From Chlorobium ferrooxidans DSM 13031 (GTDB lineage: Bacteria > Bacteroidota > Chlorobiia > Chlorobiales > Chlorobiaceae), in assembly GCF_000168715.1 (NCBI RefSeq), contig NZ_AASE01000007.1, positions 40,008-104,007 of the forward strand: a stretch of 64,000 nucleotides of DNA, in the 5' to 3' direction. The notes under the pieces were generated by a model that did not search any database, was not told where the DNA came from, and worked only from the letters and a program-made list of their open reading frames with translations. Numbering within the stretch: the first letter of the stretch is position 1; the number at the start of each line of letters is the position of its first letter. The translations under genes and the position numbers were made by a program. This document shows, in pieces, positions 31,837 through 40,637 of the stretch.

Positions 31837-32718
31837 TCACACATCCTCCTCCGCTTTGAGCTGTTCGCGAATATCGAGCAACTCCTTCTGTCGAGATTCG
31901 CTGGATAGTGGATAGGATAAATCAAGGGATTCCAGCGTATCAAGAATGACCCTGGAAACAATCAGCCGGGCATTTTCCTTGTCATCAGCCGGAACAACAT
32001 ACCAGGGGGCATGTTTTGTGCTGGTGGCTCCAAGACATGCCTCATAGGCTTTCATATACCCGTCCCAGTACTTCCTCTCCTCAATGTCGGCCATACTGAG
32101 CTTCCAGTTCTTTTCCGGAGCATCTATCCGGCTGAGAAAGCGCTTTCGCTGCTCAGCTTTTGAGAGATGAAGAAAAAACTTGACAATCCTTGTCCCGTTT
32201 CGGTAGAGATGCGTTTCCATATCAACTATTGACCGGTACCGGTGCTCCCAGATTTTTCCTCCGCTGATAACCTCATCTGCGATCCCCTCTGCTGAGAGAA
32301 TTTCAGGATGAACCCGCACAATGAGCACCTCTTCGTAATAGGAACGGTTGAATATCCCTATATGGCCCCGCTCGGGCAGACAACGATTGCTTCTCCAGAG
32401 AAAATCATGTTCAAGCTCTTCTGCGGAGGGGTGCTTGAAACTGAACACCTGACACCCCTGGGGATTTACTCCCGTCATGACATGCCGGATAATACTATCC
32501 TTGCCGGCTGCATCCATTGCCTGAAAAATCAGAAGCAGGGAAAAACGGTTGTCAGCATAATGAACATTCTGAAGTTTTCGAAGATGCTCAACCTGCAGGG
32601 CAAGCATCTCCTTATACTCTTCTCTGGAGCTGTAGAGCGGTTTGACAAGCGTCGGAAGCGCGCTGAGATTAACGTTCGTACCTTCCTGGACACAGAGTGC
32701 ATCACAATCAAAATGCAT
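31837..32718 (-). CDS. ppk2: Polyphosphate kinase 2 family protein
   Basis: PPK2 enzymes move phosphate between polyphosphate and nucleotides. The 293-residue single-domain protein has the Walker A-like [10 protein letters not shown] (66-75), Walker B region [19 protein letters not shown], and the lid stretch [21 protein letters not shown]. Single-domain class I enzymes usually phosphorylate ADP or GDP, class III also AMP; the class cannot be settled by eye. It is convergent with hisF. Confidence 0.92.
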   Translation of the reverse strand: MHFDCDALCVQEGTNVNLSALPTLVKPLYSSREEYKEMLALQVEHLRKLQNVHYADNRFSLLLIFQAMDAAGKDSIIRHVMTGVNPQGCQVFSFKHPSAEELEHDFLWRSNRCLPERGHIGIFNRSYYEEVLIVRVHPEILSAEGIADEVISGGKIWEHRYRSIVDMETHLYRNGTRIVKFFLHLSKAEQRKRFLSRIDAPEKNWKLSMADIEERKYWDGYMKAYEACLGATSTKHAPWYVVPADDKENARLIVSRVILDTLESLDLSYPLSSESRQKELLDIREQLKAEEDV

Positions 32719-32980
32719 AGAATGAAACGCTACAGGTTGATGTCATAAACAACTTCGCGGAGTCAACTGCTCTCCTGTGAGCAAAAACATAAAACCGTAA
32801 ACTTCTGCTCACCTCCACTCAACTCATTTCAGGAGCAGTTCGTTCTGAATGGGGATAAACAACAGTAACCGTTTTTTTAAGTTAAATTTAAGTTTTGCCA
32901 TAGACTTCTTTAAGAATCACCGGCCTACATTGGTACACTTGAAACTGATTGTTCACTCAACTACACATCTGTCTGATACG

Positions 32981-33514
32981 ATGAAAGCGTCCATGAAATC
33001 CTGGGCAACACCCCTTGCCTCCGGAGCATTTACCATTTCAGCAGTTACCGGTCTTTTGATCTTTTTTGACATTGAAATCGGAATGGTTGAGGATGTCCAC
33101 AAGTGGCTGAGCTGGCTCCTTGTCGGCGGAGTTCTTCTGCATCTTCTCTCCAACTGGAAACAATTCACCGGATATTTCTCTAAGAAACCGGCAATAGCCA
33201 TCATAGCCACAGCGCTTCTTGTCACCATAGCCTCCCTTCTTCCTCTGTTCGGTGAAGATGAAAAAGAGGGTGGAAAAGAACAAGCCGGCAGGAATGCAGC
33301 AAAGGCACTTGAAACATCATCACTGAACACCGTTGCCCTCGTTCTGAAAACCTCTCCCGGTCTCCTGATTGAAAAACTGGTAAAAAACGGTATTGTTGTA
33401 AAGAATCCGGCATTAACGATTGAGGAGATCGCTCGCGACAACAGCAAAAACGAAAACGAAGTGCTTGCTTCACTATTAGAAGCTTCCAGTCAGAAAAATG
33501 GTACACGCGACTAA
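32981..33514 (+). CDS. DUF4405-like membrane protein with cytoplasmic or periplasmic tail
   Basis: From ATG 32981 the product has 177 residues with three hydrophobic segments (about 10-28, 35-55, 65-85). His residues in VEDVHKWLSWLLVGGVLLHLLSNWKQF fit haem or flavin-linked DUF4405 proteins. A charged helical tail of about 80 residues follows (ALTIEEIARDNSKNENEVLASLL), which resembles a helix-turn-helix-like repeat in cytochrome-associated proteins. The upstream frame to 32849 is unlikely to be coding. The response regulator gene starts 14 bases later, so it begins the redox cluster. Confidence 0.7.
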   Translation: MKASMKSWATPLASGAFTISAVTGLLIFFDIEIGMVEDVHKWLSWLLVGGVLLHLLSNWKQFTGYFSKKPAIAIIATALLVTIASLLPLFGEDEKEGGKEQAGRNAAKALETSSLNTVALVLKTSPGLLIEKLVKNGIVVKNPALTIEEIARDNSKNENEVLASLLEASSQKNGTRD

Positions 33515-33528
33515 CAATATTAAAACTT

Positions 33529-34197
33529 ATGAGACTTCTTATCATTGAAGATGAGCCTGGAATAGCCAGATTTCTCAAGGACGGACTTGAAGAGGAGTAT
33601 TTTGCCGTTGATCTTGCCCATGATGGCAAAACCGGCCTCGATATGGCCATGACCAACGAGTATGACCTGCTCATCATCGACTGGATGATCCCCGCCCTGA
33701 GCGGCATAGAGGTATGCCGTCAGGTCCGAAAAGGAGGAAGCACCGTTCCCATCCTCTTTCTGACCGCTAAAGATACCCTTGAGGATGTTGTATTCGGTCT
33801 TGATGCCGGAGCCAATGACTACATTAAAAAGCCTTTTGAGTTTGAAGAGCTGCTGGCCCGCATCAGGGTGCAGCTCAGAACGACAAACCGGGTAGAAGAG
33901 TCGTTGAGTGTCGGAAGCCTGAGTATCAATCCGGTAACGCATCAGGTATTCTCCGGCTCAACCGAACTGACACTGACGCCGAAAGAGTTCGCCCTGCTTG
34001 AATACCTGATCCGTAACAAGGACCGGGTTTGTACAAGAAGCCGCATTATCGAGCATGTCTGGGATATCCATTTCGATTCCGATACCTCGGTCATCGATGT
34101 CTATATCACCTTTCTGCGCCGCAAACTGGAGAGTGCAGGATGCGGCAACATTATTCAAACCATTCGCGGAGTCGGTTATATCGTGCGGGAATCCTGA
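33529..34197 (+). CDS. OmpR-family response regulator
   Basis: This is a 222-residue two-component regulator. The receiver has the acidic pair E7-D8, phosphoacceptor D51 in LLIIDWMIPALSG and the conserved Lys in NDYIKKPFEF. The C-terminal winged helix (about 125-222) ends with NIIQTIRGVGYIVRES. The sensor kinase follows after nine bases. The likely target is this same gene cluster (inference). Confidence 0.95.
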   Translation: MRLLIIEDEPGIARFLKDGLEEEYFAVDLAHDGKTGLDMAMTNEYDLLIIDWMIPALSGIEVCRQVRKGGSTVPILFLTAKDTLEDVVFGLDAGANDYIKKPFEFEELLARIRVQLRTTNRVEESLSVGSLSINPVTHQVFSGSTELTLTPKEFALLEYLIRNKDRVCTRSRIIEHVWDIHFDSDTSVIDVYITFLRRKLESAGCGNIIQTIRGVGYIVRES

Positions 34198-34206
34198 TCA
34201 AAAGCC

Positions 34207-35748
34207 ATGAGCACCTCAATTCAATCCAACCGGAATAAAAGACCCGGCTCCCTGAAAAAAGTACCGGAGTTCAGTCTGCGCAACCGTATTGCGTTCTATT
34301 ATACCGCAGCGACAGGATTTTTGATTGCCATCGTGTTTATGATCATCTACTTCACGGTTGAGAGTATCGTCTACAAACAATTTGATGACGAAATCAAAAA
34401 AGAGATTCTGGAAGTACTCTCGGATGCGAATGTCTCCACCTATCATTTCAAGGGTTATGCCATTGTAAAGGATTTTGAAAGCATCCGGAACCTTGACACC
34501 AATGACCATGACAATCTCATGAACGAAGAAAACGAAGATGATGCCGATGACGGGAAGAATAAAAGCAGTAATGAGAATACAAATCTTGATACCGAATTTA
34601 TTCAGATAGTCGACACAAAGGGGGAGGTTCTCAATAAATCAAAAACCTTGTCCTGGTGCGTTCTTTCATTCGATCCGAACCGGAAAGGCACAGACTATTT
34701 CAATACCAGTTTCGGAAGTTCATTGGTACGCCAGGCACAGGTGCCGCTGGTGAATCTTGACGGTACCACTGAAGGATACCTGATTGTAGCACTCCCGCTT
34801 AAAAACGCCCTGCGAGTGCTGCACGACCTGCAGAACATTTTTCTCTTTGCCTTTCCCGTCATTATTCTCACGCTCTTTGCTCTCACTCGCTTGATTGCCG
34901 GAAAAAGCATTCGCCCTGTCGAAAAGATTATTGAAACCGCAGAAAAGATGACGCAGTCGAATCTGCATGAGCGAATTGTGCTGCCCTATCATCATGACGA
35001 GTTGTACCGATTGTCCTCAACCATCAATGCCCTGCTTGACCGGATGCAGGATGCATTCCAGCGTGAAAAACAGTTTACCTCTGACGCTTCACATGAATTG
35101 AAAACACCTTTGGCTGCCGTAAAAGGAACGCTTGAAGTGCTAATCCGGAAACCCAGAGAGCGGGAGCACTACGAGAGCCGAATTCACTTCTGCCTGATGG
35201 AGTTAAACCGCATGGCAAGACTCATCGACCAGCTTCTTATGCTCGCCAGAAACGAGAGCAGCAAGATGAAACCCAATATAGAGCTGCTCATGCTTACCCC
35301 TCACCTTGAGGATGTAATAGCCAGAATTCAGCCATCTGCATATGAAAAAAATATTTCAATCACAGCTGATCTGCTTGACAACATAAAAGTCGCAGCTGAT
35401 CCGGCAATGCTTGATATGATTTTCGAGAATATTCTCACCAATGCCATCAAATACTCTCCCGAGGGCTCTTCGATAACGCTCGGTACAGAACAAAAAGATA
35501 ATACCATACTCTGTACCGTAACCGATCAGGGGATCGGAATCCCGGAAGAGAAACTGCACGCGGTCTTTGAACGCTTTTACCGGGTTGACGAGTCGAGAAG
35601 CTCAAGCACGGGAGGATTCGGCCTTGGACTGTCGATTGTAAAAAAACTTGCCGACCTGCAGAATATCATGGTAACACTGGTCAGTGAAAAAAACAGAGGA
35701 ACGACCTTCACGCTGACGTTCCAGATACCAAAAGCAGGCGAAATATAA
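34207..35748 (+). CDS. Sensor histidine kinase with acidic periplasmic loop
   Basis: This 513-residue membrane kinase has TM1 at about 30-55 and TM2 at about 205-230, then HAMP, HisKA with H296 in SDASHELKTPLA, and HATPase_c with N-box NILTNAIKYSPEG, DQGIGIP and GGFGLGLSIV. The periplasmic sensor region (56-204) contains a stretch near 98-125 made almost only of D, E, N and K, which could bind cations. Layout is like CusS/metal sensors, but that is an inference. It pairs with the regulator just upstream. Confidence 0.93.
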   Translation: MSTSIQSNRNKRPGSLKKVPEFSLRNRIAFYYTAATGFLIAIVFMIIYFTVESIVYKQFDDEIKKEILEVLSDANVSTYHFKGYAIVKDFESIRNLDTNDHDNLMNEENEDDADDGKNKSSNENTNLDTEFIQIVDTKGEVLNKSKTLSWCVLSFDPNRKGTDYFNTSFGSSLVRQAQVPLVNLDGTTEGYLIVALPLKNALRVLHDLQNIFLFAFPVIILTLFALTRLIAGKSIRPVEKIIETAEKMTQSNLHERIVLPYHHDELYRLSSTINALLDRMQDAFQREKQFTSDASHELKTPLAAVKGTLEVLIRKPREREHYESRIHFCLMELNRMARLIDQLLMLARNESSKMKPNIELLMLTPHLEDVIARIQPSAYEKNISITADLLDNIKVAADPAMLDMIFENILTNAIKYSPEGSSITLGTEQKDNTILCTVTDQGIGIPEEKLHAVFERFYRVDESRSSSTGGFGLGLSIVKKLADLQNIMVTLVSEKNRGTTFTLTFQIPKAGEI

Positions 35749-35792
35749 CAGCCAGGAAACAAACAGTCATTCTTGATTAACGCTACAGAATA

Positions 35793-36371
35793 ATGTGGAA
35801 ATCAGTTCTTGTACAACGCACCATACCACTCACGATCTCTTACCTGCTGCTGATTCTGGCAGCCATAGCGCTTGACTCTCTTCTGCATGCCCTGAATCTG
35901 GTCTGGATAGGCAGATATCTCGGAATTGCCGGCACCCTCTCTCTTGCCTTTTCATTTATCTATTCTGTGCGAAAAAAGAAGCTGATCCAGAATGGCCCCA
36001 TGAAGTTTTTTCTTAAGCTTCACTGTCATTCCGGATGGATCGGCACACTGATGATTCTTGTCCATTCAGGCGTTCACTTCAATGCCATTATACCATGGAC
36101 GGCAACGACACTCATGATGATCGTGACGGCAAGCGGCCATGTCGGGCAACATCTGCTTAAAAAGGTCAAGGAAGAGGTGAAGGCTAAAATGCAGCAACTC
36201 GGGATCAGTGGTGATGTTGAAGAAAACATTGAGCAGCGGCAGTACTGGGATACCCTGACGGTAAAAACACTTGAGAAATGGCGGACCGTGCATATGCCGA
36301 TGGTCTCTTTTCTGATCGCACTGACCCTGACCCATATCCTTACCATATTTTTCTTCTGGAACTGGAGGTAA
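35793..36371 (+). CDS. Four-helix membrane cytochrome b-like protein
   Basis: This 192-residue protein has four predicted helices and several membrane histidines: KLHCHSGWIGTLMILVHSGVHFN, SGHVGQHLL and VHMPMVSFLIALTLTHI. Such spacing fits a cytochrome b561-like or ferric-reductase-like transmembrane haem protein that could pass electrons between the quinone pool and the adjacent multihaem cytochrome. A helical loop between helices 3 and 4 is charged. The next gene starts four bases after the stop. Confidence 0.75.
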   Translation: MWKSVLVQRTIPLTISYLLLILAAIALDSLLHALNLVWIGRYLGIAGTLSLAFSFIYSVRKKKLIQNGPMKFFLKLHCHSGWIGTLMILVHSGVHFNAIIPWTATTLMMIVTASGHVGQHLLKKVKEEVKAKMQQLGISGDVEENIEQRQYWDTLTVKTLEKWRTVHMPMVSFLIALTLTHILTIFFFWNWR

Positions 36372-36375
36372 ACCG

Positions 36376-37791
36376 TTGAAACCACTTTTTGTTTTTATCG
36401 CTACAGCCATTATTCTCGGCGCTCTTGTTGTAGCATTCCCCGAGGTGCTGATTACTCCCGGCCCTCTGATGCGAGGCCATCAGACGCTCAACAGAGAGTG
36501 CCTGAGCTGTCACACACCGTTTCGCGGGGCCAGAGCCGTGCAGTGCATAAGCTGTCACAAACAGAACGATATCAGCGTTAAAAACGTAGCCGGCAAACTG
36601 CTCCCTCCGGACAGCAGCAAGGTTCTTTTTCACAAGGGACTTAATCCCGCTTCGTGCAATGAGTGCCATACCGATCACAAGGGGAAAAATGCCGCCAAAG
36701 CCTTTAAACCGTTCAGGCATGAAGAGATATCTCCTTTGCTGCTGAAAAACTGTATCGCCTGTCACAGAACTGACAAACCGGACGATATCCGGCATCGCTA
36801 TACAAAAGGCAATTGTGCGGAGTGCCATGGCAAAAAGCACTGGAAACCGGCAATATTCGATCATCGCATGCTGAACACGGTATTTGCCTCACAGTGCATA
36901 GAGTGCCATAAAAGCGACAAGCCCGATAATAATCTGCACCGCACCATGAATCTTGGTTGTGCACAATGCCATGGCACGAGAAAATGGAAACCCGCAACCT
37001 TCAGCCACAGCAAGCTGAACGCTAAAAATGGCTACCAGTGCATTACCTGCCACAAGAGTGACCGGCCGAACGACAAACTGCATCGTCAGTCGCCTGAAAA
37101 TTGCGGAGCATGCCATACAACCGGTAAATGGGAGCCGGCTACCTTCTCTCACAACAGACTGAGTGCTGCGGACAGAAACCTGTGCATCTCATGCCACCGA
37201 TCTGACAAGCCGAATGACAATCTGCACCGCTCTTCACAGGCAAACTGCGGAGTGTGCCATACAACCGGTAAATGGAAACCGGCTACCTTCAGTCACGGCA
37301 AGGCCGGCAGCGGAACTGCCGGTCAGTGCATCTCATGCCACAAGAGCGACAGACCGAATGACGATCTGCATCGGAAATACACTGCGGGTTGTTCGGAATG
37401 CCACACCACCAAAAAGTGGAAACCGGCTACCTTTAACCACAGCAGGGTGAGCGGAACAAACGGTAAAACGTGCATATCATGCCACAAGAGCGACCAGCCG
37501 AATGACACGATGCACCGCTCATCACAGGCGAACTGCTCTTCATGCCACAGCACAAAAAGATGGAAACCGGCAACATTCAATCACAACAAATATTTTGTGC
37601 TCGACAGTGACCACAGGGCAAGCTGTGCCACCTGCCATCCCGAATCAGGCAACTACAAAAAGTATACCTGCTATAACTGCCATGAGCACTCACCATCCAG
37701 GATAGCCGCAGAGCATCGTGAAGAGGGCATCTATAACTATCAGAACTGTGTAAAATGCCATCGGAGCAGCAGGGAACGGGAGAATGATTGA
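36376..37791 (+). CDS. Octadecahaem c-type cytochrome
   Basis: This 471-residue exported cytochrome contains 18 CxxCH haem-binding motifs. The N-terminus has one hydrophobic segment (4-22), either a signal peptide or an anchor. From about residue 130 to 410 a unit of about 54 residues recurs roughly five or six times, with core CHKSDxPNDxLHR, then CxxCHxTxKWKPATFxH, so two haems per unit plus a lone histidine as likely distal ligand. The start is TTG at 36376 with GGAGG at 36365-36369, seven bases before it. It follows the cytochrome b gene by four bases, so the two probably form one electron-transfer unit. Haem count is from direct reading; partner and acceptor are unknown. Confidence 0.92.
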   Translation: MKPLFVFIATAIILGALVVAFPEVLITPGPLMRGHQTLNRECLSCHTPFRGARAVQCISCHKQNDISVKNVAGKLLPPDSSKVLFHKGLNPASCNECHTDHKGKNAAKAFKPFRHEEISPLLLKNCIACHRTDKPDDIRHRYTKGNCAECHGKKHWKPAIFDHRMLNTVFASQCIECHKSDKPDNNLHRTMNLGCAQCHGTRKWKPATFSHSKLNAKNGYQCITCHKSDRPNDKLHRQSPENCGACHTTGKWEPATFSHNRLSAADRNLCISCHRSDKPNDNLHRSSQANCGVCHTTGKWKPATFSHGKAGSGTAGQCISCHKSDRPNDDLHRKYTAGCSECHTTKKWKPATFNHSRVSGTNGKTCISCHKSDQPNDTMHRSSQANCSSCHSTKRWKPATFNHNKYFVLDSDHRASCATCHPESGNYKKYTCYNCHEHSPSRIAAEHREEGIYNYQNCVKCHRSSREREND

Positions 37792-37819
37792 GCATCTTTT
37801 GAAAGAGGTTCGGGTTGAA

Positions 37820-37853
37820 TTCGGGCGTTACCATGATCAGATTAACGCCCGAA
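37820..37853. terminator. Hairpin between the redox cluster and the binding-protein gene
   Basis: Arms TTCGGGCGTTA and TAACGCCCGAA form an 11-base-pair stem with a 12-base loop, placed between two convergent genes. The T run is missing, so it may be a weak or Rho-aided terminator. Confidence 0.6.
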
Positions 37854-37865
37854 AACCGAAATCGT

Positions 37866-38861
37866 TCAATTAATGAGCGCTTGATTGATCAGTTTTGCGG
37901 CAAAACTGGTATCAATCAGATCATCAACCAAAGCAGCTGGCTGTGCACTCTTTTTGAGCAGGTTTTCAGCAATCAGAACCGGCACGATTTTCTTCAAATT
38001 CCGGATGTCCTGTGTATCCGGAATGGCTCGGGATAAGTCAATGTGGCTTACGACCAGTTTGGCAACAGGCAGAGAGACTTGCCAGGCGTCTGAACAGATA
38101 ACGGCAAGGTCATCCGGGTGGCGGATCGACCACTTGCGCGCACTCTCATAGACCTTGATAACCCGTGCAACAACATCGGGATATGTTGCTGCAAATGACT
38201 CGGTAACTGTTAAATATCCTGAACCAAGGAGCTCGCTTTTTGTATAGATCTCCTGTGATCCTCGTTCCAGCTGGCTTTGAGAGCAATAATAATCTGAACC
38301 CACCCACGCGGCTACACGCTTCACCTGAAGCTCTTCAAGCCCCTCCTTTGGCGGCTTGGACACAATAACAACGTCACTTGGCCTTATACCGGCGTCATGC
38401 AATGCCCGCAGCAGGAAAAGGTAGGAGTCGGTACCCGGAGTAGCCGCTATTTTTTTGCCTTTTAAATCCTGAAGGCTGTTAACTGGAGAATCCCGGGTAA
38501 CAAGAAAGGCCGCCCACTCCGGATGTGAAAAGATGTATACCGCCTTGATCCTGCGTCCCTTTGCCTTGTTCAGCACCGAGGCTATCGCAGATGTAGAGGC
38601 AATATCTGTTACTCCTGTTTCCAGAAAATCCACTCCCTGGTTGCTTCCCTCGCTGAAAACCCAGCGTACAGGCAGATTGTCACTCTGAAACTCCGTTTCC
38701 AGCCAGCCGAATTTTTTCAATACCAGAGAGATGGTATTGAAATTTGCGTAATCAACCCTTAACTCCGGGGGGAGAGGATCAGCAGTCAAAAGAGATGGCA
38801 TCACCGACGACACCCATACTGCCATGATGACAGCAACCAGCCTGACAAGAAGTTTACGCAT
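37866..38861 (-). CDS. Orphan ABC-transporter substrate-binding protein (SsuA/TauA-like)
   Basis: This 331-residue periplasmic protein has a signal peptide (about 1-27) and the type II binding-protein fold of the NMT1/SsuA group: RVDYANFNTISLVLKKFGW, DIASTSAIASVLNKAKG, VNSLQDLKGKKIAATPGTDSY. Relatives bind sulfonates, nitrate, thiamine precursors or similar compounds; the ligand is unknown. No permease or ATPase gene is nearby, so it may serve a distant transporter or a sensor. GGAGGGAGA precedes the ATG. Confidence 0.85.
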   Translation of the reverse strand: MRKLLVRLVAVIMAVWVSSVMPSLLTADPLPPELRVDYANFNTISLVLKKFGWLETEFQSDNLPVRWVFSEGSNQGVDFLETGVTDIASTSAIASVLNKAKGRRIKAVYIFSHPEWAAFLVTRDSPVNSLQDLKGKKIAATPGTDSYLFLLRALHDAGIRPSDVVIVSKPPKEGLEELQVKRVAAWVGSDYYCSQSQLERGSQEIYTKSELLGSGYLTVTESFAATYPDVVARVIKVYESARKWSIRHPDDLAVICSDAWQVSLPVAKLVVSHIDLSRAIPDTQDIRNLKKIVPVLIAENLLKKSAQPAALVDDLIDTSFAAKLINQALIN

Positions 38862-38887
38862 TGCTCTCCCTCCGATAGTTAACCATG

Positions 38888-40507
38888 CTACAACGCATTT
38901 TTTGGAAACATGAATTTGTAGAACGTATTAAAAAACAGCTGCGCCATCTCGGGGTTAAGATGCTTTAAACGGCCATAAACCGCCATTCCTTTCTCAACAG
39001 AACCGGTTTCCAGATAGAATCTGCCCAGATTAAAAAGCGCTGTATTGTGATCCGGATTGATGCGCAGGGCCTCCGTGTAGGCATGCAAAGCCTCCTCTTT
39101 CCGGTGATCATTCTCATAAGAAATACCAAGATAAACCCATGCATCAGTATAATCCGGGTTGATGCGCAGGGCCGACTTGTAGGCCTCGTACGCTTCGGAT
39201 GGCTGAGCAGCATGACCATAAGCTCTGGCTAAACTCAGGAGATAGTTGGCATTTTCCGGAGTGATGCGCACTGCCTGAAGGTAAGCCTTGACCGCTTTGT
39301 CGAACTGCCCCCCGTCACTGAAGACCAGCCCTAAACGATACCATGCAGATGCGTCACGAGGAGTAATGCGTACCGCCTGCTGATAAGCCGCTATGGCTTT
39401 GTCTGTTTCACCATTCTGGACATAGGCCATGGCGAGATTGAACCATCCGACAGCATATTCACTGTTTAGCCGGACTGCCTGACGGTAGGCTTCAATCTTT
39501 TTTTGCTTCTGCCCCTCCCGTCCGTAGGCAACCCCGAGATCAACCCAGTATTGCGCATAGTCCGGACGACGCCGGATTGCTTCGGTATATGCATCAATAG
39601 AGAGCGATAACTCCCCTCGCTGCAGGTAGGCAAAGCCCAGATATCCCCAGGCCTCTCCACTTCCCGGCATCTGTTTTATCCAGTTCTTGCAAAACAATAT
39701 CATCCCCCCCCAATCCTGTCGCTCCTCCAGTGCATTGACTTGATACACATTGCCAAGATCGGCGGATAAAATAGTGTTGTTCTGCACTGCAATCCTGTTT
39801 GGGAGGTCGAGAATCCATTCGACCGGCAGGGCAAAATTCAACTGCTGGCCCTGTTTGAAAAAATAGGTTGGCAAACCTATCAACCGTCCATTTTCATCAA
39901 ACAGCCCGCCCCCGCTCGATCCTGCTGATATCGGCGCGGTAGTCTGGATATAAAACCCCTTATCTACAGGCCTCAAGCCCGATATAATGCCGTCAGAAAA
40001 GGTCAATTCCAACCCCTGAGGAGCTCCAAGAGCATAGACCTTGTCGCCTGTCTTCAACTCGCGGGTAGTTCCCAGGAGGAGTTTCGATTCCGGCAGACCC
40101 GGAACGCTGAGTGAACAGACATCCCTGAATCGATCGAAATAGAGAAGTTTGGAAGGATACTCCCTCCCCTTGTAAATAACCGTAAGTTTTCCTGTCGGCT
40201 CGACAACATGATAGTTGGTAGCCACTTTACCGGAAGAGAGTATAACACCGCTGCCAATGCTTTGCAGCTTCTCACTTTTATCATAGTTATGAATGACCAC
40301 GACGCTGCCTGAAACCTCCGCAAATACCTCGGCTGCATTTTTGGCCTTTGCCGGAAGGGGTGCAGAGATTATGAAAAACGTTGCATAAAGCAACAGGAAA
40401 GAGAGCTGTTTCAGACAGGAGATCAAGCTGGATTGATCAGAAGAAGTTCCAGCTGACCGAAAAATTGCGCAATCAAAAAGTTGTTTTTCGTGCGCGTTCA
40501 TCTGCAA
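38888..40507 (-). CDS. Secreted trypsin-like protease with TPR repeats, copy 1
   Basis: This 539-residue protein has an N-terminal hydrophobic segment (35-52, signal or anchor) and an S1/DegP-like protease domain (57-245) with triad H100 (TNYHVV), D129 (RFRDVCSL) and S198 (GSSGGG). A C-terminal array of about eight TPR repeats (255-515) follows, with the repeated pattern YxxAxRxxPxxAxxWxxLG. No PDZ domain is seen. TPRs may present substrates or tether partners in the periplasm (inference). It lies 130 bases downstream of a close paralog on the same strand. Confidence 0.88.
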   Translation of the reverse strand: MQMNAHEKQLFDCAIFRSAGTSSDQSSLISCLKQLSFLLLYATFFIISAPLPAKAKNAAEVFAEVSGSVVVIHNYDKSEKLQSIGSGVILSSGKVATNYHVVEPTGKLTVIYKGREYPSKLLYFDRFRDVCSLSVPGLPESKLLLGTTRELKTGDKVYALGAPQGLELTFSDGIISGLRPVDKGFYIQTTAPISAGSSGGGLFDENGRLIGLPTYFFKQGQQLNFALPVEWILDLPNRIAVQNNTILSADLGNVYQVNALEERQDWGGMILFCKNWIKQMPGSGEAWGYLGFAYLQRGELSLSIDAYTEAIRRRPDYAQYWVDLGVAYGREGQKQKKIEAYRQAVRLNSEYAVGWFNLAMAYVQNGETDKAIAAYQQAVRITPRDASAWYRLGLVFSDGGQFDKAVKAYLQAVRITPENANYLLSLARAYGHAAQPSEAYEAYKSALRINPDYTDAWVYLGISYENDHRKEEALHAYTEALRINPDHNTALFNLGRFYLETGSVEKGMAVYGRLKHLNPEMAQLFFNTFYKFMFPKNAL

Positions 40508-40637
40508 AGGAGATTAGCTGTCCGGATTCATATCAAAACGCTTTAAAGATTAAAGTAATAAAGAAAGACGACAATATCACTTCTTTATTACAGGCCAGAA
40601 TGAATCCAGGCGGCTATACCCTGAAAATAAGGGGGGC

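Noticed and set aside
36840..37600. CRISPR-like array in the region of regular repeats
   Set aside because: The repeats are coding units of the cytochrome with a period of about 160 bases and no conserved short repeat with unique spacers. No cas gene is in the window.
36713..37705. Several open frames opposite or inside the 18-haem cytochrome gene
   Set aside because: They arise from the repetitive codons of the CxxCH units. The plus-strand frame with 18 haem motifs and a strong GGAGG explains the region.
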